Shown here piece after piece: positions 1-6,186 of a stretch of DNA of 15,039 bases (position 1 is its first letter; every line of letters begins with the position of its first letter). Source of the stretch: Muribaculaceae bacterium (GTDB taxonomy: Bacteria; Bacteroidota; Bacteroidia; Bacteroidales; Muribaculaceae); contig JAHHQT010000042.1 of NCBI GenBank assembly GCA_020026215.1, positions 1-15,039 on the forward strand, read 5' to 3'. The notes under the pieces are model-generated. The model ran no database searches. It was not told where the DNA came from and saw only the letters and a program-made list of their open reading frames with translations. Made by a program: the position numbers and the translations under genes.

Positions 1-734
1 GTTTACAAACATTTGGGGAGTATGCCTTATTCATGAGTAAGGTGTTTACAAAACCAGATAGGTGGAAAGAATCATTGAAACGTTATGTGGCTGAAATTTC
101 GAAATTAGGCGTGGATTCAATTCCTTTGGTAATTGTTGTTTCTTTGTTTATTGGTGCAGTTTGTGCTATCCAAATGCAAATCAACTTTGCAAATCCATTG
201 TTGCCTGCCTATACCGTAGGGCTGGCTACTCGTGACGTTTTGTTACTTGAATTCTCCTCTTCAATTCTATGTTTGATTTTGGCTGGTAAGGTTGGCTCTA
301 ATATTGCATCAGAAATCGGTACGATGCGTGTTACAGAACAAATCGATGCATTGGAAATTATGGGTATCAATTCTTGTAATTTCATTGTGTTGCCTAAAAT
401 AATTGCGTTATTAACATTTATTCCTGTTTTGGCCATTTTAAGTATGGGTGCCGGTCTGTTCGGAGGTTACTTGGTCGCCAAATTCACAGGCATTGTCTCT
501 GTTTACCAATATATTTACGGTATTCAATCTTTCTTCGTAGAATGGTATGTTTGGTATGCAATTATTAAATCTTTGTTCTTCTCTGTTGTAATTACAACTG
601 TGGCTTCTTTCTACGGTTACTATGTGAAGGGTGGAGCTTTGGAAGTAGGTAAGGCAAGTACTAATGCTGTTGTGGCAAGTAGTATCTTGATTTTGTTATT
701 AGACGTATTGTTGACTAAAATTTTGTTGCAATAA
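1..734 (+). CDS. mlaE: MlaE-type ABC permease of an MCE lipid transporter (5' partial)
   Basis: Inner-membrane permease of the Mla/MCE-type ABC system, which moves phospholipids between inner and outer membranes. The first ATG lies at 33, but the frame stays open to the window edge (readable from base 3) and the upstream codons give LQTFGEYALF, which resembles the region preceding this point in Bacteroides homologues as I remember them. I therefore treat ATG 33 as an internal Met, with the true start outside the window. Counting from that Met, hydrophobic segments lie near residues 27-47, 70-90, 115-150 and 175-230. The family hallmark is at 95-112 (EIGTMRVTEQIDALEIMG), the cytoplasmic coupling segment that contacts the ATPase. 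Also typical are the LEFSSS stretch and the GGALEVGKAST motif near the C-terminus. The stop overlaps the next gene's ATG by one base (TAATG), implying translational coupling. Family assignment is firm. Confidence 0.93.
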   Translation, partial: LQTFGEYALFMSKVFTKPDRWKESLKRYVAEISKLGVDSIPLVIVVSLFIGAVCAIQMQINFANPLLPAYTVGLATRDVLLLEFSSSILCLILAGKVGSNIASEIGTMRVTEQIDALEIMGINSCNFIVLPKIIALLTFIPVLAILSMGAGLFGGYLVAKFTGIVSVYQYIYGIQSFFVEWYVWYAIIKSLFFSVVITTVASFYGYYVKGGALEVGKASTNAVVASSILILLLDVLLTKILLQ

Positions 735-1501
735 TGATAGAAGTAAAAAATATAACCAAGTCATTTGATGGCAAGACCATTTTGCACGACATCTCGGCTT
801 CTTTCTATGAAGGTAAGACCAATTTGATTATTGGACAAAGTGGTTCGGGTAAAACCGTTTTAGTAAAAAGCATCATCGGTTTGTTGAGACCAGAAGTAGG
901 GGAAATTCTTTATGATGGTCGTGATTTTTTGAAAATGAATCAACCTCAACAAAAAGCGTTAAGAAAAGAAATTGGTATGCTTTTCCAAGGTTCTGCATTG
1001 TTTGACAATGAAACCGTATTGGGAAATGTGATGTTTCCATTGAAAATGTTTTCAGATATGACTCCTGCAGAAATTAAAGATCGTGCCAAATTCTGTTTGG
1101 AAAGGGTGAACTTAGTGGGAGCTGATGATAAATATCCTGCTGAAATCAGTGGAGGTATGCAGAAGCGTGTTGCAATTGCAAGAGCTATTGCCTTGAATCC
1201 AAAATATCTTTTTTGTGATGAGCCAAACTCTGGCCTTGACCCTAAAACATCCATCTTGATTGATGAATTGCTATGGGATATTACTCATGAATATGGCATT
1301 ACTACTATCATTAATACCCACGATATGAACTCTGTGTTGGGTATTGGTGAAAATATTGTTTTTATCAATAAGGGTTACAATGAATGGACCGGAGATAAAG
1401 ATGATATTTTCCATTCTGACAATGAGGCTTTGAATAATTTTGTGTTTGCAACAGAGTTGTTCCAACGTGTTAAGAAAGCTGCTATCTCGATGGGTAAATA
1501 G
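734..1501 (+). CDS. mlaF: MlaF-type ABC transporter ATPase
   Basis: Cytoplasmic ATPase that powers the MlaE permease encoded immediately upstream. All ABC motifs are intact: Walker A GQSGSGKT at residues 34-41, Q-loop Q85, signature ISGGMQKR at 138-145, Walker B YLFCDEP at 158-164 followed by the D-loop SGLDP, and the switch histidine H196 in NTHDM. ISGGM instead of LSGGQ is typical of the MlaF/Ttg2A branch rather than general importers. The length of 255 aa is normal for the family. The start ATG overlaps the mlaE stop by one base, with no alternative nearby. No MCE-domain gene (mlaD) follows, as it would in many gene orders: the next gene is an unrelated galactanase beyond a hairpin. The MCE partner must be encoded upstream of the window or elsewhere. 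Confidence 0.95.
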   Translation: MIEVKNITKSFDGKTILHDISASFYEGKTNLIIGQSGSGKTVLVKSIIGLLRPEVGEILYDGRDFLKMNQPQQKALRKEIGMLFQGSALFDNETVLGNVMFPLKMFSDMTPAEIKDRAKFCLERVNLVGADDKYPAEISGGMQKRVAIARAIALNPKYLFCDEPNSGLDPKTSILIDELLWDITHEYGITTIINTHDMNSVLGIGENIVFINKGYNEWTGDKDDIFHSDNEALNNFVFATELFQRVKKAAISMGK

Positions 1502-1524
1502 AATTACATTTAAATCAAAATATA

Positions 1525-1560
1525 CAGAAGCATATTGCAAAACATTGCAATATGCTTCTG
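1525..1560. terminator. Perfect 16-bp inverted repeat, possible terminator of the mlaEF operon
   Basis: The left arm CAGAAGCATATTGCAA (1525-1540) and right arm TTGCAATATGCTTCTG (1545-1560) are exact reverse complements around a 4-nt AACA loop. It begins 24 bp after the mlaF stop and ends 24 bp before the galactanase ATG. In the plus direction it is followed by CTGTAAAAATCG, not a T run, so it is not a textbook intrinsic terminator. On the minus strand the stem is followed by TATATTTTGATTT. A terminator for mlaEF is the simplest reading; a regulatory hairpin or protein-binding palindrome in front of the galactanase gene is the alternative. Confidence 0.5.
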
Positions 1561-1584
1561 CTGTAAAAATCGAAGTTTTGTCCT

Positions 1585-2607
1585 ATGGTCCTTGTCCGTA
1601 ACATATTGTTGGTCTTGTTAGTCGTATTGTCGTTGGCGTCATGTTCCGACAATGCTCCGAATACAGAAAATTATCCAAAAGATAGTTTTGCAAAGGGTGC
1701 AGATGTCAGTTGGATTACTCAATTTGAAAGAGAGGGTAGAAAATTCTATGTTCCTGGAAGCAGAGAATCTATAGAATGTATGAAGTTGCTTCGTAACTAT
1801 TGTGGCGTGAATGCCATTCGTTTGCGTGTATGGGTTGATCCGGCAGACGGTTGGTGCAATGTTGATGATGTTTTGCTAAAAGCTCGTCGTGCCAAATCGT
1901 TAGGATTGCAATTGATGATTGATTTTCATTTTAGTGATAGTTGGGCTGACCCAGGGAAGCAAAATATTCCAAAATCATGGGAGGGCTTGTCAATAGGTGA
2001 ACTTACTGATAAAATGGTAGAGCATATCAATGAAATGCTATATGGTCTCAAGAATTTAGGCATCGAGCCAGAGTGGGTACAATTAGGTAATGAAACAAGG
2101 CATGGAATGCTGTGGCCCGTTGCCGCATTGGATGAGAATCCTGAAAATTTTGCTCAATTAATTTCAAAAGGTTATGATACGGTGAAAGCGGTATTTCCTC
2201 AATGTCAAGTTGTGGTACATTGCGATAAAGGCAACGAATTGTGGTTGTACACCAATTTGTTTGGTTCGTTGCAAAAGTTAGGGGCTAAATATGACATGAT
2301 TGGGATGTCGTTGTATCCTGAGGCTTTCAATTGGCAAAAGGTAGTTTCTGATTGCTTGAATACTATAAAGCATGTAAATGCGCATTATAATAAAAGGGTT
2401 GTTATCTGTGAGGTCGGTATGCACTATAGGGATGATGTGGCTTGCAATAAAATGCTGGCAAGGTTAAAGGAAAAATGTATGCAACTGGGCTGTGTTGACG
2501 GTATCTTTTATTGGGAACCTGAGTGCCCCGGAGGAATTGGTCTATATGATAAGGGATGCTTTATCGGAGGTTCTCCTACTTCTGCATTGGATTGCTTTAA
2601 AAACTAA
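1585..2607 (+). CDS. GH53 arabinogalactan endo-beta-1,4-galactanase, lipoprotein
   Basis: Predicted endo-beta-1,4-galactanase (EC 3.2.1.89 family), which cuts the beta-1,4-galactan side chains of pectin (type I arabinogalactan). Residues 1-19 are a lipoprotein signal peptide with lipobox LASC and lipidated C20, so the enzyme should sit in the outer or inner membrane. The mature part (about 35-340) is a single TIM-barrel domain of family size. It shows the GH53 signatures KGADVSW (38-43 region), NAIRLRVWVDP (76-86), DFHFSDSWADPGKQ (113-126), the acid/base Glu E170 in QLGNET, and the likely nucleophile E276 in VICEVG. ATG 1585 is the only start preserving the signal peptide; an in-frame stop at 1564 blocks extension. 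No SusC/SusD, sugar transporter or beta-galactosidase gene is adjacent, so this is not part of a visible polysaccharide utilization locus. Catalytic assignments are inferred from motif position. Confidence 0.93.
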   Translation: MVLVRNILLVLLVVLSLASCSDNAPNTENYPKDSFAKGADVSWITQFEREGRKFYVPGSRESIECMKLLRNYCGVNAIRLRVWVDPADGWCNVDDVLLKARRAKSLGLQLMIDFHFSDSWADPGKQNIPKSWEGLSIGELTDKMVEHINEMLYGLKNLGIEPEWVQLGNETRHGMLWPVAALDENPENFAQLISKGYDTVKAVFPQCQVVVHCDKGNELWLYTNLFGSLQKLGAKYDMIGMSLYPEAFNWQKVVSDCLNTIKHVNAHYNKRVVICEVGMHYRDDVACNKMLARLKEKCMQLGCVDGIFYWEPECPGGIGLYDKGCFIGGSPTSALDCFKN

Positions 2608-2876
2608 TTCGTTGAGTTAAAATATCTGTTACTATAAAAAGAGAAAACTTTATAAGAAACGATTTGTTTCTGCTTTGGGTTATTTTGTTATTACGTTGGT
2701 TAAAAAGTGAAGTCTCTATAACTCTTTTTACTGTCTGTACTGGAAAATTGAGTTGAGTTAATATAAATTAAGGTAAAATATTGCCTTTAAAAAATCATAA
2801 AACTGCATATTTCTTCGTTATACTATATAAGCGCAATCACAATTGGCTTTTTAAGGCTCTTTTGTGGTGGAAAACA

Positions 2877-2907
2877 TTTGAGCTTTATACGTTTTTTTGT
2901 AACTTTG
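2877..2907 (+). promoter_or_regulatory. Bacteroidota-type promoter of the radical SAM operon
   Basis: TTTG at 2877-2880 (-33 element), a 19-nt spacer, then TAACTTTG at 2900-2907, an exact match to the TAnnTTTG -7 element of the primary sigma factor in Bacteroides. Transcription would begin near 2914, giving a leader of about 60 nt before the ATG at 2976. This is the best promoter match in the window. Confidence 0.75.
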
Positions 2908-2923
2908 TAATTCAATAAAAGAG

Positions 2924-2960
2924 GCAATTCAGAATATAGTGGATGCTTGGCTGAAATTGC
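2924..2960 (+). promoter_or_regulatory. Leader hairpin upstream of the radical SAM gene
   Basis: GCAATTCAG (2924-2932) pairs with CTGAAATTGC (2951-2960), leaving one bulged A and an 18-nt loop. The arms lie entirely within the predicted leader RNA, and the stem ends 15 nt before the start codon. It could affect translation initiation or mRNA stability, or bind a regulator. Only the pairing is visible; the function is inferred. Confidence 0.4.
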
Positions 2961-2975
2961 AGTAAAACTTGATTT

Positions 2976-4046
2976 ATGGCAAATAAAAATATACCACAAC
3001 CAACGGATGCAAGTATAATTCTAACTTATCGTTGTCCGATGCGTTGTCAGATGTGTAACATTTGGAAATCTCCAACAGATAAAAAGATTGAGCTTAAGGC
3101 AAGCGATTTGAAGACATTACCAAAATTAAAATTTATCAACTTGACAGGTGGTGAGCCTTTTATCCGTGAAGACTTGGACGAAATTGTAGAGGAATGCTAC
3201 AAACATACAGACCGTATTGTTATTTCGACTTCAGGATGGTTTGCTGATCGTGTGATTGATTTGGCAAAAAAATTCCCTAAAATCGGTATTCGTATTTCAA
3301 TTGAAGGCTTGAGCCAGAAAAATGATGAATTACGTGGCCGTCAAGGTGGTTTTGACAAAGGTTTGAGAACTTTGCTAACTCTTCAAAAAATGGGCTTGAA
3401 AGATATCGGTTTCGGTTGTACAGTTTCCAATAGCAATTCCAAAGATATGCTTTCATTGTATCAATTGAGCAAGGCCTTGAATATGGAATTTGCTACTGCG
3501 TCGTTCCACAACTCATATTATTTCCATAAACATGACAATGTTGTCACTAATAAGGATGAAGTATGTAAAGACTTTGAAAAATTGATTGAGTGGCAATTGC
3601 AAGAAAAGCATCCAAAGAGCTGGTTCCGTGCTTGGTTTAACATGGGACTAATCAACTATATCGAAGGCGGCCGCAGAATGTTGCCTTGTGAAGCCGGTTC
3701 TGCCAATTTCTTCATTGATCCATTTGGAGATGTATATCCATGTAATGGGTTGGAAGAAAAATATTGGAAAAAGTGCATGGGTAACATCCACGAAACTCCT
3801 GATTTTATGGAATTGTGGGAAAGTGATCAGGCACAAGAGATCAGAGCGTTGGTTCGCAAGTGTCCTAAGAATTGTTGGATGGTTGGAACAGCAAGTCCTG
3901 TTATGCACAAATATATTAAATTTCCTCTTAAATGGGCTTTGCAAAATAAACTTCGTAGTATGCAGGGTAAACCGGCATGCTTGGATAAAAAATGGTGTGA
4001 TGTGGGACAGGACCCATGTCAAGGCGATTTAAGGGAAAAATTCTAA
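2976..4046 (+). CDS. Radical SAM enzyme with SPASM-like cysteine-rich C-terminal region
   Basis: Iron-sulfur enzyme expected to cleave S-adenosylmethionine and start radical chemistry in the cytoplasm. The CxxxCxxC cluster motif is C20, C24, C27 (YRCPMRCQMCNIW), followed by the SAM-binding TGGEP at 57-61 and ISIEG at 107-111, so the core is intact. The C-terminal half resembles a SPASM or twitch domain: C238, then IDPFGDVYPC ending at C256, C267, and C296xxxC300. That pattern normally holds one or two auxiliary [4Fe-4S] clusters. A further tail carries C335, C341 and C348 (C-x5-C-x6-C), beyond the usual SPASM set. SPASM enzymes modify peptides, sugars or other small substrates. No precursor-peptide gene is visible nearby; instead the next genes, 4 nt downstream, encode an acyltransferase and a glycosyltransferase, suggesting a glycan or envelope substrate. 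The substrate cannot be named from sequence. Confidence 0.9.
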   Translation: MANKNIPQPTDASIILTYRCPMRCQMCNIWKSPTDKKIELKASDLKTLPKLKFINLTGGEPFIREDLDEIVEECYKHTDRIVISTSGWFADRVIDLAKKFPKIGIRISIEGLSQKNDELRGRQGGFDKGLRTLLTLQKMGLKDIGFGCTVSNSNSKDMLSLYQLSKALNMEFATASFHNSYYFHKHDNVVTNKDEVCKDFEKLIEWQLQEKHPKSWFRAWFNMGLINYIEGGRRMLPCEAGSANFFIDPFGDVYPCNGLEEKYWKKCMGNIHETPDFMELWESDQAQEIRALVRKCPKNCWMVGTASPVMHKYIKFPLKWALQNKLRSMQGKPACLDKKWCDVGQDPCQGDLREKF

Positions 4047-4050
4047 CCGC

Positions 4051-5037
4051 ATGGGGCGGAATATAACCATAGATATAGCCAAGGCTATCTGTATCATTCT
4101 TGTTGTTATCGGGAATTATCTGCCCGATGATTCACCTCAATGGTATCAATCTATAAATGATATAGTCTATTCATTCCATATGCCCCTCTTCTTTTTTGCA
4201 AGTGGGTATATTTATATTTCTACACTTAAAAAATGCTCATATACTTCCTTTATCTCTAAAATGGTAAAGCGGTTAGTTATTCCGTATTATGTGACCTCTA
4301 TTATTCTTATATCCATTAAGTTACTGACTGAATCTTTCAGTGGTATGCAGGTGGACCATCCTGTTGGAATAAATGCTTTTATCAGAATGTTCTATTTGCC
4401 CGAGGCAGGGTTCTTCTTGTGGTTTATCTGGGCTTTATGGTGGATGTTTGTGATTGCCCCGTTATTCAAGACAAAAACACAAAGAAATGTGCTGTTTGCA
4501 TTGACATTCGTGTGCGCGTATATCCCATTCCCGACTACAGAGATTTTTTGCTTGGCTGAATTGAAAGACATGTTTGTCTATTTTATGTTGGGCGTTTTTA
4601 TTTATGAGAATCATTTGGTAAAATATATCACTAAAATTCCATCTATTGCAATTGTTCTATCTTTCATTGTCCTTGAAGACTTGTATGTTGGAGGCGTTTT
4701 TGATTCTATAGTTGTATGGTTCTTGCCATATTTGGGCATTGCTTCCTTTGTGTTGCTTTCCCGTTTTTTGGCCAATTCAAATTGGACGGTCTCTAAAACT
4801 CGGATGATTGCGGTTGCTGAGGCTACGTACATTATCTATCTTTTCCATACAACATTCGAAGGATTGGTGAAATCACTGCTTCATATGGTGCCTTATTTTG
4901 CTGATGGAGCGAATGACATGGCATTTGTAATTGGAGCGTTGATTGTTATTTCCGTTGGTCTATTAGGACCGATGTCCTTGTATCGATATGTGTTGAATAA
5001 AAATAAAGTTTTTAAATTCCTGTTTGGATTAAAATAG
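4051..5037 (+). CDS. Acyltransferase-3 family membrane protein
   Basis: Integral membrane protein of the Acyl_transf_3 (OafA/WecH/NodX-like) superfamily, which typically transfers acetyl or other acyl groups from the cytoplasm onto sugars outside the membrane. The 328 aa contain about ten hydrophobic segments. Family landmarks are TIDIAKAICIILVVIG (6-21), SFHMPLFFFASGY (41-53), FLWFIWALWWMFV near 129-141, and YIIYLFHTTFEG near 259-270. Where family members generally have His at the end of the first helix (the R/K-x10-H motif), this protein has Asn: K11-x10-N22, codon AAT at 4114-4116. That histidine is reported as functionally important in several members, so activity or acyl donor use may differ. 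The gene starts 4 nt after the radical SAM stop and ends 4 nt before the glycosyltransferase, so it is surely co-transcribed. The target is presumably a surface glycan. Confidence 0.88.
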   Translation: MGRNITIDIAKAICIILVVIGNYLPDDSPQWYQSINDIVYSFHMPLFFFASGYIYISTLKKCSYTSFISKMVKRLVIPYYVTSIILISIKLLTESFSGMQVDHPVGINAFIRMFYLPEAGFFLWFIWALWWMFVIAPLFKTKTQRNVLFALTFVCAYIPFPTTEIFCLAELKDMFVYFMLGVFIYENHLVKYITKIPSIAIVLSFIVLEDLYVGGVFDSIVVWFLPYLGIASFVLLSRFLANSNWTVSKTRMIAVAEATYIIYLFHTTFEGLVKSLLHMVPYFADGANDMAFVIGALIVISVGLLGPMSLYRYVLNKNKVFKFLFGLK

Positions 5038-5041
5038 CCTT

Positions 5042-6121
5042 ATGAAAATAGTAGTTACTGGAACACGAGGAATCCCTAATATTATGGGAGGTGTAGAAAC
5101 CCATTGCGAAGAATTGTTCCCTCGCATGGTTAAACTTGGTTTTGATGTTACCCTTATCCGAAGACAAAGTTACGTAAAAGATAACTTGACGGAGTTTGAA
5201 GGGGTGAAATTAGTGGATATAACCACTCCTAAAAAGAAATCATTTGAGGCGATTGTTCATACTTTTAAAGCAATTTTAAAGGCTAAAAAACTTCATGCAA
5301 ATGTAATTCATATACATGCGATTGGTCCTGCTTTGTTGACGCCAATGGCTCGTATGTTGGGGATGAAAGTTGTCTTTACTCACCATGGCCCAGATTATGA
5401 CAGAGATAAGTGGGGTAAACTGGCAAAGATTATCCTGAAATTGGGGGAAAGGATGGGGACTGTATTTGCAAATGAGGTAATTGTCATATCTACAGTTATT
5501 GACAATATTTTGAAAACAAAATACGGCAGAAATGATTGTAATCTGATCTATAACGGTGTCCCTGAACCTGATATCTGCGAATATGATGAATATTTCAGAG
5601 AACTTGGAATTGAAAAGGGTAAATATGTGTTGGGTATGTGCCGTTTTGTGCCTGAAAAGAATCTGCATCACTTGGTTGAGGCATTCTCAAAGGTGAATAC
5701 TAATGGCTGTAAGCTGGTTTTGGCCGGTGATACCGATTTTGAAGACGAGTATTCTTTAAGTCTAAAGGAAATGGCTCGTAAAAATAATGTTGTACTTCCA
5801 GGTTTTGTGAAAGGCCGTAAATTGCATTCATTATTGACCAATACCCGCTGCTTTGTATTGCCATCTTCTCACGAAGGTCTGCCGATTGCTTTATTGGAAG
5901 CGATGAGTTACGATTTGCCTGTTATTGTCAGTGATATTCCTGCCAACTTGGAAGTGGGTTTGGACAAGGGTAGTTATTTCAAATTGGGAGATATTGAGGA
6001 ATTGTCTCGAAAATTGCAACAAAATTTGGATAGTGAATATCATAATCAAAAATATGATATGACCAAATATAATTGGGATACCATTGCCCAACAGATTAAA
6101 GAAGTTTATGACAAACTATAA
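5042..6121 (+). CDS. GT4 family glycosyltransferase (GT-B fold)
   Basis: Retaining glycosyltransferase that should transfer a sugar from a nucleotide-sugar donor to a lipid-linked or glycan acceptor at the inner face of the membrane. The N-terminal Rossmann domain begins TGTRGIPNIMGGVET (6-20), a glycine-rich acceptor-side motif like that of the DUF1972/rhamnosyltransferase-like group of GT4 enzymes. It continues with HIHAIGPALL and THHGPDYDRDKWG (113-125). The C-terminal donor domain carries R201 and K206 in the CRFVPEKN stretch and the EX7E motif E278-E286 (SSHEGLPIALLEAM). The 359-aa length is normal and nothing is missing. It is the last gene of the radical SAM-acyltransferase operon and is followed by a strong terminator. 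Donor and acceptor are unknown. Confidence 0.92.
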   Translation: MKIVVTGTRGIPNIMGGVETHCEELFPRMVKLGFDVTLIRRQSYVKDNLTEFEGVKLVDITTPKKKSFEAIVHTFKAILKAKKLHANVIHIHAIGPALLTPMARMLGMKVVFTHHGPDYDRDKWGKLAKIILKLGERMGTVFANEVIVISTVIDNILKTKYGRNDCNLIYNGVPEPDICEYDEYFRELGIEKGKYVLGMCRFVPEKNLHHLVEAFSKVNTNGCKLVLAGDTDFEDEYSLSLKEMARKNNVVLPGFVKGRKLHSLLTNTRCFVLPSSHEGLPIALLEAMSYDLPVIVSDIPANLEVGLDKGSYFKLGDIEELSRKLQQNLDSEYHNQKYDMTKYNWDTIAQQIKEVYDKL

Positions 6122-6136
6122 CCCAATGAGATATAA

Positions 6137-6171
6137 AAATCCCCTCGGTATGTTGCATATCGAGGGGATTT
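6137..6171. terminator. Bidirectional intrinsic terminator between convergent glycosyltransferase genes
   Basis: AAATCCCCTCG (6137-6147) pairs exactly with CGAGGGGATTT (6161-6171). The stem can extend inward by a G-T pair and four more base pairs (6148-6152 with 6156-6160) to a 3-nt TTG loop. The right side gives TTTCTTAT after the stem for plus-strand transcripts, and the left side gives ATTTTTATAT for minus-strand ones. It starts 15 nt after one stop codon and ends 15 nt before the other, so it can serve both operons. Confidence 0.88.
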
Positions 6172-6186
6172 CTTATAGGGTAAATT

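Larger units (their letters stand above)
2608..2975. other. 368-bp gene-free stretch
   Basis: AT-rich and densely stopped; I see no convincing small ORF, tRNA or repeat array. A weak 6-bp hairpin (AGAAAC/GTTTCT, 2655-2671) lies about 50 bp after the galactanase stop and could help end its transcript, but it lacks a clean T run. The last 100 bases hold the promoter and leader hairpin of the downstream operon, listed separately. The decamer GTTGAGTTAA occurs near both 2610 and 2752, possibly by chance. Confidence 0.6.

Noticed and set aside
2655..2671. AGAAAC/GTTTCT hairpin as terminator of the galactanase gene
   Set aside because: Only six pairs and no clear T run; kept as a note in the gap entry rather than a terminator call.
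3648..4032. Frames on both strands within the radical SAM C-terminal region
   Set aside because: They shadow the cysteine-rich coding region, which is clearly the real frame.
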